Of a stretch of DNA of 15,460 nt, positions 1-7,399 are shown piece by piece. Each line of letters starts with the position of its first letter. Positions within the stretch are counted from its first letter, which is position 1. This stretch comes from Chrysochromulina parva (Eukaryota; Haptophyta; Prymnesiales; Chrysochromulinaceae). Position numbers and translations under genes: made by a program. The DNA is taken from NCBI GenBank assembly GCA_002887195.1, contig PJAB01001309.1, forward strand, positions 1 through 15,460. The letters are read 5' to 3'. Below the pieces are notes generated by a model. That model did no database searches, was not told where the DNA came from, and was given only the letters and a program-made list of their open reading frames with translations.

Positions 1-329
1 CCAAAATTTTCGCGCCTGCGGCGGGCTGAAAACCCGCACGCTACGCGCGCGGGGCAACTTGATTACCCCCCCTCTATAGAGCACCCCCGTCACTTCCCAA
101 GAGGCCGTCGATACCCCGGGACCTTTTCAGGGAGGCTCCCGTCAACGTGTGTAAAGTGTGTCTGTGTGAGCGCCTCCCACGCACGCCTTTTCGGGGCTTG
201 TGGGTGTGTGTCTGGCCGAGAGGGCCCTGAAACGAACGAACGAACGAAGAGAGATCTTGCGCGAAGGCATGTTTTGTTTCATAGCCAGTGTTTAGAATTC
301 GACACCCAAGACACACCCGCGGACTGAGT
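1..329 (+). promoter_or_regulatory. Upstream region of the dienelactone hydrolase-like gene
   Basis: This stretch has no credible gene. It should hold the promoter and 5' UTR of the gene starting at 330. A perfect 10-bp palindrome with a TATA core (CTCTATAGAG) lies at 72-81, about 250 bp before the ATG. TG-rich sequence runs through roughly 150-215, and a short AACG tandem repeat lies at 231-248. No transcription start can be assigned from sequence alone, and the palindrome may be chance. Confidence 0.35.
231..248. repeat. AACG tetranucleotide microsatellite
   Basis: About four and a half perfect copies of AACG lie in the presumed 5' UTR or promoter of the hydrolase gene, about 80 bp before its ATG. 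The tract is short and has no visible function. Confidence 0.8.
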
Positions 330-1328
330 ATGCTCGGCTTCAGCTCACAACCCATCGTTCTCCTCGCACTGTGTTCCTTCACGGCCGTGGGCAGCATTGT
401 CGCCACGGCCGTGATGCGTGCACGCCGCCTTCACAGCCGCACGCTCAAGCCACTTCTTGCCGCAACAGGCATGGGTGCTGGCACCTTAGATTCACCTCGA
501 GTGGCTGCCTCGGACGCTCAGGCAGAGGTGCTGCGTGCAGCGTGGGCAGCCGACACGGAGCTGGCGCAGCATGAGCATCTCGCCATCACATCGGTGCCGA
601 GTACATATTATGATGGCGACACACCACTATTTGGACGGCTCGTGTGGTCCAAGGGCAAGAATGTGACCGCCAGGGAGCGACCGGGCATACTTCTGGTTCA
701 CACGGCCGTCGGCCCGTCCGATCTGTTTCTCCTGTGGCGCGCCGAGGCGCTTGCGAGCCATGGCTACGTGGTCCTGATCGTCGATTGCTTCGGTGACGAC
801 TGCGGTCGCGGGTGGGACCCTTCGTGGGCGACGCCCGTGCGCCAGGCGCTTGCTGACGACCGCTCGATGCTCGCAAGGCGCATGCGCCTTGCCATGGAGA
901 CGCTCTCGGCGTCGCCGCTCGTGGACGTGCGGCGCATCGCTGCACTCGGGTACTGCTTTGGGGGGCGCGCGGTACTCGACCTGCTGCGCACCGACCCCGA
1001 GGGCCTGCGCGCGGTCGTCTCGTTCCACGGGCTCGTGGACGCCCTCCCGGTCGCGCCGGGTGTCGCCTCGCTACGGGCGCGCGTCCTGCTCTGCCACGCC
1101 GACGCCGATCCCTACGTGCCGCCCGAGGCGCTCTCGGCCTGCCTCAGCCAACTGAGCCGGCTCAGAGCCCACTGGCAGCTGCTGAGCTTCGGAGGCGGCA
1201 CGCTGCACGGCTTCACCAACCCTGCGCAGGCGCTCAATGAGAAGCCGCAGTTTGCTTACGACGCGCACGCTGCAAGGGCGAGCTGGGTCGCCGCGAAGCA
1301 TTTTTTGGAGGAGGCGCTTGCGATTTGA
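330..1328 (+). CDS. Dienelactone hydrolase family alpha/beta hydrolase, N-terminal membrane anchor
   Basis: This is a 332-residue alpha/beta hydrolase of the dienelactone hydrolase (DLH) family, which cleaves ester or lactone bonds with a Cys-Asp-His triad. The nucleophile motif is G-Y-C-F-G-G with Cys209. The acid is Asp260 in D-P-Y-V-P and the base is His293 in T-L-H-G-F, which is the family order and spacing. Residues about 8-29 form a hydrophobic segment followed by Arg-rich sequence, suggesting a signal anchor or organelle presequence. Most DLH proteins are soluble and about 230-250 residues, so about 90 residues here are extra at the N-terminus. The frame is open back to a GTG at 288, but the first in-frame ATG is at 330 and has A at -3, so I chose it. 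The gene converges with the phosphatase downstream. The substrate is unknown and it need not act on dienelactone. Family confidence is high, localisation low. Confidence 0.88.
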   Translation: MLGFSSQPIVLLALCSFTAVGSIVATAVMRARRLHSRTLKPLLAATGMGAGTLDSPRVAASDAQAEVLRAAWAADTELAQHEHLAITSVPSTYYDGDTPLFGRLVWSKGKNVTARERPGILLVHTAVGPSDLFLLWRAEALASHGYVVLIVDCFGDDCGRGWDPSWATPVRQALADDRSMLARRMRLAMETLSASPLVDVRRIAALGYCFGGRAVLDLLRTDPEGLRAVVSFHGLVDALPVAPGVASLRARVLLCHADADPYVPPEALSACLSQLSRLRAHWQLLSFGGGTLHGFTNPAQALNEKPQFAYDAHAARASWVAAKHFLEEALAI

Positions 1329-1945
1329 GGAGAGGTGCCGCGCACGGCACGGTCCTGTAGGGCGCGCCACCCATGGCGCCACCGCATCACAAGTAGGGTA
1401 GGCAATTCATCCGCGATTCCGCGTTCCGGCTGATGGCAGGGTGCATCCGCGTGCGCACGAATAGTAGGTAAGACGTAAGTACATGGGTAATGCGGATACG
1501 AACCACCCAAATTGCTCTGCACCGCAACCCTTTCTACCTGGCTCCTGGGCGCACTGTACACAAAGCATGGTGAACACTTGTCTTAGTTCGCACAAAGTGG
1601 GGTGTTTATGTTCCTTGGCGCTTGGCGGCGTTGGGCAGCGGAAGCCGCGAACCGTCCCGGCGCGGAAGCTCAAAAATTTCGCGGACCGTCGTGTCCCCAC
1701 CCCAGAGCGGCATCAAGAGACCGTTGTGGTGGCCGAGGGCCTTCCATTCTACACAAAGCCCATAAGGAAGTCTTTCAAAATGCCGGCAACAGCATGGGCG
1801 TCATCGTGAGCGTCATCGGCTGGCGCGTCATCGGCTGGAGTTCATAGCTCGGAGTTCATAGCTCGGATCGTTCATAGCTCGGCTCGTTCATAGCTCGGAG
1901 TCCACAGCTCGGAGTTCATAGCTCGGCTCGTTCTAGAGCCTTGAC
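1329..1945. other. Convergent intergenic region (3' UTRs)
   Basis: This 617-bp spacer lies between the 3' ends of the hydrolase (+) and the phosphatase (-). A small inverted repeat sits just after the hydrolase stop: GTGCCG at 1335-1340 and CGGCAC at 1345-1350, with a 4-nt loop. A direct repeat of GCGTCATCG-type words lies at about 1798-1836, followed by the minisatellite at 1837-1940. The small open frames here look non-coding: they have no domain and no codon pattern like the neighbouring genes. Nothing else was recognised. Confidence 0.6.
1837..1940. repeat. Minisatellite with 14- and 16-bp units
   Basis: About seven tandem units share the core TTCATAGCTCGG, preceded by GGAG, GGATCG or GGCTCG. 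Units are therefore 14 or 16 bp, and the last copy is degenerate. It ends six bases before the phosphatase stop codon complement, so it would lie in that gene's 3' UTR on the minus strand. The core contains AGCT and is partly self-complementary. Confidence 0.9.
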
Positions 1946-2978
1946 TCACTTCATGTCAAACCCGGACACGAGATCAGGCCGGCCCACCAGGTGCGGGACG
2001 GCGTTGAGCATCGAGGTGACCACGGTGCCATCCTGCTGAATGTCGATGACGCTGATGCCCGTGTTGTAATGACGAAAGTTGACAAAGGGCCCGCGAGGCA
2101 CCTCGCCGCGCCCGAGAAGCTCGTCGAGCAACGCGCACAGGAAGTCGTAATGGACCACGAGCACCACCTGCTTGCTCTCGGTGAGCGTGGCGGCCTCAGC
2201 CTTGAGCGAGGCCGCCACGCCTGCCACGCGCGCACGGCACTCGTCCTCCGTCTCCTTGCCGTCGCGCGTGCCAGCGGGAGGGTACCAACCATGATCGGTC
2301 ACACCCGCTGGCAGCTCGAACGTAGGGAACATGCGCTCCATCTCGCTCCGGGTCAGCCCGCCGCGCGCCTCAAAGCTCGTGTACGTGGCGTCGCTCTGGT
2401 AGATGCCGCCCGCCTCGAAGCAGTCGAGCCGTACCTTGGGCGGCAGGCCGAGGCTCAGCGCCGTCGGCTGCATTGTCTGCAGCGTGCGCTTGACTGGGCT
2501 AACCCACAGCTCGCTCACCGGATGAATGCCAAGCAGCGAGCTTGCGTCCAAGTCGCCTAGGAAGGCGCCGAGCTGTTGCGCCTGCACAAAGCCTCGCGGG
2601 CTGAGATCAGGGTCTGGCGTTCGGCGTGCGACGTACGCATCCTCGCCCTGGGATTCGAACACGTTATTCATGCCTGCGATGCGCCCAATGTCAGCGGGTC
2701 ACACTCAGAGACGCTGGTACGGCCAGGCACATCGCAAGTGCTTGCGGGCTGCCCATGACGTGATCGAATCTCCCTGGCAGCGCACTCTCTCCATGACGCA
2801 CAAATGCTATCCTCAGCCGAACGGGCTTGTTGTAGAACCACGAGAGTGATGTCGTTTTCGGCGCGTCGGCCGCAGCGGCGCACGCTGATAGGTCGGAACT
2901 CGCTCGACAGGTTGCCAGCGACGTGGCGGCGAGGAAGGCGCCGCGTCTCAAGTTGCCGAGCGTGACGCTCGTGCGCAT
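1946..2978 (-). CDS. Histidine phosphatase (phosphoglycerate mutase-like), two exons: 2978-2786 joined to 2673-1946
   Basis: This is a histidine phosphatase superfamily protein (phosphoglycerate mutase/acid phosphatase fold) of 306 residues after splicing. The catalytic R-H-G motif (Arg61, His62) is at the end of exon 1. The remaining pocket residues are in exon 2: Arg127 in S-P-V-K-R-T-L-Q-T, Glu151 in D-C-F-E as likely acid, and His239 in V-V-H-Y-D-F. Exon 2 alone lacks the phosphorylated histidine. Removing 2785-2674 joins the frames exactly and gives R-H-G-E-S-M-N-N-V, with a Ser codon split across the junction. I prefer the ATG at 2978 (A at -3); an in-frame ATG at 3035 would add 19 residues. 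The N-terminus is basic and rich in Ser, Thr and Ala, so it may be a transit peptide. The substrate (sugar phosphate or otherwise) is unknown. Kinesin ends 105 bp upstream on the same strand. Confidence 0.85.
2674..2785 (-). other. Spliceosomal intron in the phosphatase gene (112 nt, phase 1)
   Basis: On the minus strand the donor reads GAGA|GTGCGC (GT at 2785-2784) and the acceptor GCATCGCAG|GC (AG at 2675-2674). A CTGAC branch-like word lies about 17-20 nt before the acceptor. An in-frame TGA falls inside the intron, and splicing restores both the frame and the family motif. The donor departs from the GTRAGT consensus but is typical of GC-rich algal introns. Confidence 0.85.
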
Positions 2979-3083
2979 AATGCCCGATGCTCGCCGCACG
3001 AAAAGCGCGCACAAACGGGTGTGAATTATAAACATTGACTGTGAATTCGAGGTGTCGGGTGTGAACAACCCGCGCACTAATTT

Positions 3084-4934
3084 TCAATGGGGCTCTTCAA
3101 CCTCCTGGCCTGGAGTCTTGCTCGCGCCCTTTTTAGCGATGGCAGCGGCCCTACGCAGCTCGACGTGGAAGGCATCGTAGATGGCGAGGGCGTCGTCCTC
3201 GGTGCCCCCCTGCGCGCGCACAGTCTTAATGATGGTCCCACGCCACTCGGTGGCCAGCCGCTTGCCACTGAGCCCACCAAAGCACGGGGCAAGCGGCGCG
3301 TAACGGCCTCCCTCGAGGGTCGCCACCCAGCGCACGACCTTGGCGGCCGACCACGCCTCAACGGCATTGAATGCGGCGCGCTCCTGCGACGCGCGGCTCT
3401 GTCCGAAGAGGGACGCGACGAACTCGAGCGTGTTGGTCGTGTGCTTGGCTTGCGAGCGCAGCGGGTGCACATGGGCCAGGAAGAGGCAGCGCGGGGAAGG
3501 CGCGCGCCTCGCCGCCGCCGCCGCCTCCGCCTCCGCCTCCGCCTCCGCCTTCTCATCCGCCGCGCACCCCTCGAGATAGGGCTTCAGTATGCGCGTCAGC
3601 TTTGAGCGCCGGTAGGGCACATGGATCGTGCTTGTTCTCGGCGCCCCCGATGCGATCGACGCGGATCCGGCGTCCGCTGCGGCGCCGGCCTCGGAGGTAT
3701 GGGCGGCGTCGGCGGCGCGCTGCAGCCGTACGCAGTCCTTGAGGGTTGCGAGCGCGAGGTTGGTCGCGCGAGTCTCGTTGAGCAACGCTTGGGCGGCACG
3801 GCCGACCGTGCGCGCCATCGTGGCGGTGATGTCTTCGCGCCGCTCTGAGCCAGCAAGGTCCACGAGCAGAAGCGAGGCTGGCGCTGGCGGTAGGGGGGCG
3901 GCTGGCGGAGACGGCACTGGCGGCCGCTCTGGCGGAGGTGGCAGCAGGGTGAGCGGCGTGAGAACACAGATCGCGTGCGAGCGCGACGAGCGCGCGTTGC
4001 TTGCCGTGGCCGCCGTCCGTCGTGTGCAGTTTGCGTCATGTAGCAATGCCTCTGCCGCCACGACGCTGCTCACCTCATGCTCACGCAAGCCGATGACGTG
4101 AAGCTCGCCGTTCGCCGCCTCGCGAAGCTCGAGAGTCGCTGACACGGCTACCTCCGCCTCCACCTCCACCTCCCCCTCCGCGTTTGCGTCCGCGTCCGCC
4201 TTCGCGTCCGCGGCCGTCGCCTCCGATACAGTCACGGTCGCGCCGGGCTCGAAACACATCAAGTCGCGGCAGCTCTCGCCGTAGACCTCGAAGAAGGCAA
4301 TGCGGAGGCGCGGCGCATGCTCGAGCAGATAGCCCACGGCCGCGCGCTGCATCGCCGTGCTCGTGTACGTCTTTCCAGCGCCCGTCTGACCGAAGCACAC
4401 AAGGCAAGCTTCTCGACCGCTGAGCACGCGATCGGCCAGCGGGCGCACCGCTCCCTCGAAGACTTCGGCCGACGAGGCACACGGGCCGAAGACAGCGTCG
4501 GCCTCGAAGAGCTGCGACTGCACCTCGCTCGTGGGATAGCCCCGACAACGGGTCTCTGACAGCAAGTGCACCCAGCGCGAAGGCGGAGGCTCTGCCAAAC
4601 ACGCGACGTATTCGTGCTGCGCGTGTGAGGCGGCTGTGCGGCCGACAAGCGCCGTACCAAGCGTGGCGTGCTCATCGCGCAGCACCGGACGAATCACCAC
4701 GGCAGCGCGCACGGCTGCTGTGGCTGGCGGTGCTGCGTCCCTGGGCTGCTGACTTCCGTGCTGCTGTTGTGCCAGCGTAGCAAGCTTTGCTGCGTACGCC
4801 TCGGCGGCGGCATGCAGCGTGGCGCCGTCGACGACCGGCGGCGGCGGCGCCCTCACGCTCCCACGGAAAGGCGCGTCATCCAGCTCCACGGCGGTGCCCT
4901 TGCAGGCTTCACGCCTTGGCAGAGCGTCGGCCAT
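3084..4934 (-). CDS. Divergent kinesin motor protein with C-terminal SAM-like domain
   Basis: This 616-residue single-exon protein starts at the ATG at 4934. The kinesin motor, which walks on or depolymerises microtubules using ATP, spans about residues 75-510. It shows V-V-I-R-P near 77, the P-loop G-Q-T-G-A-G-K-T at 182-189, switch I N-A-R-S-S-R-S-H at 313-320, switch II D-L-A-G-S-E at 359-364 and the S-K-L-T-R-I-L microtubule-binding motif near 443. All nucleotide-site motifs are intact, so it is probably active. The N-L-A-L-A-T-L-K-D-C-V-R stretch recalls kinesin-13, but subfamily is uncertain. Low-complexity insertions interrupt the motor: Asp/Glu/Ala-rich near 240-265, Pro-rich near 328-350 and an Ala/Glu run near 458-475. 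A SAM-like domain covers about 525-595 (W-S-A-A-K-V-V-R-W start). No long coiled-coil stalk is seen, so it is short for a transport kinesin. It is divergent from calnexin. Confidence 0.9.
   Translation of the reverse strand: MADALPRREACKGTAVELDDAPFRGSVRAPPPPVVDGATLHAAAEAYAAKLATLAQQQHGSQQPRDAAPPATAAVRAAVVIRPVLRDEHATLGTALVGRTAASHAQHEYVACLAEPPPSRWVHLLSETRCRGYPTSEVQSQLFEADAVFGPCASSAEVFEGAVRPLADRVLSGREACLVCFGQTGAGKTYTSTAMQRAAVGYLLEHAPRLRIAFFEVYGESCRDLMCFEPGATVTVSEATAADAKADADANAEGEVEVEAEVAVSATLELREAANGELHVIGLREHEVSSVVAAEALLHDANCTRRTAATASNARSSRSHAICVLTPLTLLPPPPERPPVPSPPAAPLPPAPASLLLVDLAGSERREDITATMARTVGRAAQALLNETRATNLALATLKDCVRLQRAADAAHTSEAGAAADAGSASIASGAPRTSTIHVPYRRSKLTRILKPYLEGCAADEKAEAEAEAEAAAAARRAPSPRCLFLAHVHPLRSQAKHTTNTLEFVASLFGQSRASQERAAFNAVEAWSAAKVVRWVATLEGGRYAPLAPCFGGLSGKRLATEWRGTIIKTVRAQGGTEDDALAIYDAFHVELRRAAAIAKKGASKTPGQEVEEPH
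3508..3552. repeat. GCC/TCCGCC triplet repeat inside kinesin
   Basis: A (GCC)n run passes into about four TCCGCC units. On the coding strand it gives the Ala-rich and Ala-Glu run in the kinesin motor just after the S-K-L-T motif region. The period is a multiple of three, so length changes keep the frame. Confidence 0.85.
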
Positions 4935-5042
4935 TTACGCGCGATCACTCGAGGAGGGTGACCACGACGACGCGACTTGACATACAGACTTCCGTTTCGT
5001 CAAGTTTCTGATGATTCTTGGCCTCACGACACGTGGCATCGA
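4935..5042. promoter_or_regulatory. Divergent (bidirectional) promoter between kinesin and calnexin
   Basis: Only 108 bp separate the kinesin ATG (4934, minus) and the calnexin ATG (5043, plus), so both 5' UTRs and any core promoter must share this space. GACTTGAC on the plus strand at 4974-4982 faces calnexin, and CTTGAC on the minus strand at 5004-4999 faces kinesin. A G-box palindrome CACGTG lies at 5030-5035, just before the calnexin start. No TATA box is seen. Function is inferred from spacing only. Confidence 0.6.
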
Positions 5043-6692
5043 ATGATGCGATTCCTGTTGGTATGCGTCGCGGCGCTCGCCTTTGCCGAGGAGGCGGCCG
5101 AGGAGGCAGTGCCTGCGGGCGAGATCCCGGCAACCGTCGAGGGCGCCTTCTTCTTCGAGCCATTCCTCGGCTCGTGGCAGGAGACGTGGAAGGTGAGCAA
5201 GGATGCCGACTTCTCGGGCCGCTGGAACCTCGAGCCGTACGCGGACGACAAGCTGATTCCGGGCGACAAGGGCCTTGTGGTCGGTGACCAGGCGCGCAAG
5301 CATGCGGTCTCGACGCTCTTCGAGAAGCCGTTCGTGCCCGAGACGGCCGGCCTCGTCGTGCAGTATGAGCTGCAGCTCAAGAACGGCCTGACGTGCGGTG
5401 GCGCTTACCTTAAGCTCCTGACGTCGACGGAGGCGCTCGACGCCGAGGGCTTCAAGGCGGAGACGCCGTACACGCTCATGTTCGGCCCGGATAGGTGCGG
5501 CGAGACCAACAAGGTGCACTTCATCCTGCGGCACAAGAGCCCGAAGACGGGCGAGTGGGAGGAGAAGCACCTCGTGACGCCGCCCAAGCCGGCGACCGAC
5601 AAGGAGGTGCACCTGTACACGGCGATCGTAGGGACGGACAACATGGTCAAGATCCTCGTCGACAACAAGGAGGTCAAGACCGCGAGCCTCACGAGCGACT
5701 CCGACTTTGCGCCGCCGATCAACCCGCCAAAGGTCATTGACGACCCGTCCGACAGCAAGCCGGCCGATTGGGTGGATGAGGCGAAGATGGACGAGCCCGG
5801 CGCGACGAAGCCCGCGGACTGGGACGAGGACGCGCCGATGCAGATCCCCGATCCGGCCAAGAGCAAGCCCGCCGAGTGGCTCGACGACGCGCCCGAGCTG
5901 GTGCCCGACAGCTCCGCAGAGAAGCCATCCGATTGGGACGCGGAGGAGGATGGCGAATGGGAGGCGCCGCTCATCCCGAATCCGGACTGCGCCAAGCACG
6001 GGTGCGGCGAGTGGAAGGCGCCGATGATCTCCAACCCGGAGTACAAGGGCAAGTGGTACGCGCCCAAGGTCGACAACCCCGCCTACAAGGGCGTGTGGAC
6101 GCCGCGAAAGGTTGACAATCCGAACTACTTCGAGGACAGCAAGCCGTACGCGATGGCGCCCATCGGTGGCATTGGCATCGAGCTGTGGACGATGCAGGAC
6201 GGCATCCTCTTCGACAACGTGCTCCTGGCCAGCGATCCGGCCGTCGCCAAGGCAGTCGCCGCTAAGACGTTCGATGTGCGCAAGGCGGCCGAGGCAGCGT
6301 CCAAGGGAACCAAGCGTGACAACGAGCGTGAGGAGGGCTTCGTGGGCAGCGTCAAGTACTATGCGAAGCAGGCGTACTACTACACGCTGGAGACCCCGCT
6401 CATCGTGCTAGGCTCGGCGCTCATCGGCCTCGTACCGATCATCTTCCTGCTCTGCTGCCGCGGCGGCGGCACGAAGGACAAGGACGGGCCTGCGCCTGTG
6501 CCCGAGGCCAATGAGGCTGAGGCTGAGGCTGATGAGGCGGAGGCTGAGGCCGATGAGGCGGAGGGCGAGGAGGAGGAGGAGGCGGAGGGAGAGGAGAAGG
6601 AGGAGCCCGAGCCGGAGCCGGAGCCGGAGCCGGAGCCGAAGGCGTCCCCCAAGGGCGCCGAGAAGCGCAGCAAGCCTCGCAAGGTCGATTGA
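5043..6692 (+). CDS. CNX: Calnexin, ER lectin chaperone
   Basis: This 549-residue protein is a full-length calnexin, a type I ER membrane chaperone that binds monoglucosylated N-glycoproteins. A signal peptide covers about residues 1-15 and ends A-F-A before an acidic stretch. The lectin domain has the Cys118-Cys152 pair with the family's 34-residue spacing. Sugar-contact residues known from mammalian calnexin appear conserved: Tyr122, Lys124, Tyr143, Met146 and Glu380. The P-domain (about 225-365) carries four K-P-x-D/E-W motifs from residue 239, then four G-x-W-x-x-P/K repeats. This 4+4 pattern marks calnexin; calreticulin has 3+3. Cys316 and Cys321 match the P-domain disulfide. A membrane helix at about 452-474 precedes an acidic, repeat-rich tail with a basic end. 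The frame extends to a TTG at 4977, but the first ATG is at 5043, with a second at 5046 in better context. No intron is needed. Confidence 0.97.
   Translation: MMRFLLVCVAALAFAEEAAEEAVPAGEIPATVEGAFFFEPFLGSWQETWKVSKDADFSGRWNLEPYADDKLIPGDKGLVVGDQARKHAVSTLFEKPFVPETAGLVVQYELQLKNGLTCGGAYLKLLTSTEALDAEGFKAETPYTLMFGPDRCGETNKVHFILRHKSPKTGEWEEKHLVTPPKPATDKEVHLYTAIVGTDNMVKILVDNKEVKTASLTSDSDFAPPINPPKVIDDPSDSKPADWVDEAKMDEPGATKPADWDEDAPMQIPDPAKSKPAEWLDDAPELVPDSSAEKPSDWDAEEDGEWEAPLIPNPDCAKHGCGEWKAPMISNPEYKGKWYAPKVDNPAYKGVWTPRKVDNPNYFEDSKPYAMAPIGGIGIELWTMQDGILFDNVLLASDPAVAKAVAAKTFDVRKAAEAASKGTKRDNEREEGFVGSVKYYAKQAYYYTLETPLIVLGSALIGLVPIIFLLCCRGGGTKDKDGPAPVPEANEAEAEADEAEAEADEAEGEEEEEAEGEEKEEPEPEPEPEPEPKASPKGAEKRSKPRKVD
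6510..6640. repeat. Polypurine and GAGCCG repeats coding the calnexin tail
   Basis: The tail is coded by imperfect GAGGCT/GATGAGGCG units at about 6515-6565, a GAG-rich polypurine run to about 6606, and about five GAGCCG units at about 6605-6638. They encode Glu-Ala, poly-Glu and Glu-Pro runs. Units are multiples of three, so expansion keeps the frame. Confidence 0.85.
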
Positions 6693-7399
6693 GGCGGCGG
6701 CAATAGGCGAGCTGGCACGGCGGCGATGGCAGCACCAGGGGCATGCAGCTTTGGAGAGCGCGTAGTGTGCGCGGCTTGAGATCCAACGAGGCACGTGTCC
6801 ACAGTGCGCGCACGGCTGTGCGAGGTGCTCATCTTGGTAGAGAGGCGGATCTGACACACGGTGCGGAGCCTGCATGGCGGCATGGCGGCGTGGCGTCCCC
6901 GTGCAGGGTGGCGCGCGTGGGTCTCCTGCCCGGTCCCCCGTCGAGGGACGTCTGACGACTGTGACAACGCGAGCGGACCTTTTTCTCCTCATTTTTGACA
7001 AGTATGACCTGTTTTTGTAGAGATTCCACAACGTCTTCAAGTGAGAAGTGTGTACGACGCCCCCGTGCGTAGTAGAAAGTCTACTCTCCGGACTCCGCTT
7101 GCATCCAGCCGGCAAAGTCGATCCCTTAAATAGGATGGGGAACAGCGAAATAGCGTTGCGCACTCAATTACTCGACCGTCCATAGCGATAGCCGACTAAT
7201 GAGGTCCTCGTGCTTGGGGGTCCGGAGCTTTGCGCGTTGTGTTGAACAGCAACAGCGACCAAAGAGGCCCTTGTGCAGGGGGGAGTGTGTGCGCGTCGTG
7301 TGTTTCAAGGACTTGACTTGACTTGACTTGACTCGACGAGTATGAATGGGATCGCGAACACCTTGCCTCCAACGTGGCAATTGCAGAGCGCCGAACACA
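6693..7399 (+). promoter_or_regulatory. Intergenic region: calnexin 3' UTR and TPR-SGNH gene promoter
   Basis: This roughly 700-bp stretch has no supported gene. It is less GC-rich than the coding regions from about 6975. A perfect inverted repeat AGTAGA-AAG-TCTACT lies at 7071-7085. A TATA-like TTAAATA lies at 7126-7132, about 270 bp before the ATG at 7400. An ACTTG tandem repeat lies at 7311-7335. ATG triplets at 7342 and 7346 precede the chosen start; the one at 7342 opens a different frame, so transcription may begin downstream of it. Confidence 0.45.
7311..7335. repeat. ACTTG pentanucleotide tandem repeat
   Basis: Four perfect ACTTG units are followed by one variant ACTCG unit. Read as TTGAC, the same word occurs before the calnexin, kinesin and lipase starts. 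The tract lies 65-90 bp before the ATG at 7400. Confidence 0.9.

Noticed and set aside
1335..1350. Bacterial-type terminator hairpin after the hydrolase
   Set aside because: The 6-bp stem has no T-tract, and the host is eukaryotic; at most a 3' UTR hairpin.
1483..1809. 108-residue plus-strand frame between hydrolase and phosphatase
   Set aside because: No domain, no neighbour-like codon use, and it lies in the expected 3' UTR region.
1837..1940. CRISPR-like array
   Set aside because: Units are contiguous and 14-16 bp with no unique spacers, in a eukaryotic context.
2651..2662. GGATTCGAAC word resembling a tRNA T-arm
   Set aside because: It codes V-F-E-S in phosphatase exon 2, and no acceptor or anticodon arms are present.
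2691..3077. Separate 128-residue minus-strand protein
   Set aside because: Its 5' part is exon 1 of the phosphatase and carries the R-H-G motif; its 3' part is intron sequence ending at an intronic stop.
4977..5042. N-terminal extension of calnexin from a TTG codon
   Set aside because: Non-ATG start, and it would bury the signal peptide that begins at the ATG at 5043.
4935..5999. 354-residue frame antisense to calnexin
   Set aside because: Rich in Leu, Arg and Val and overlapping a certain gene; a typical shadow frame in GC-rich coding DNA.
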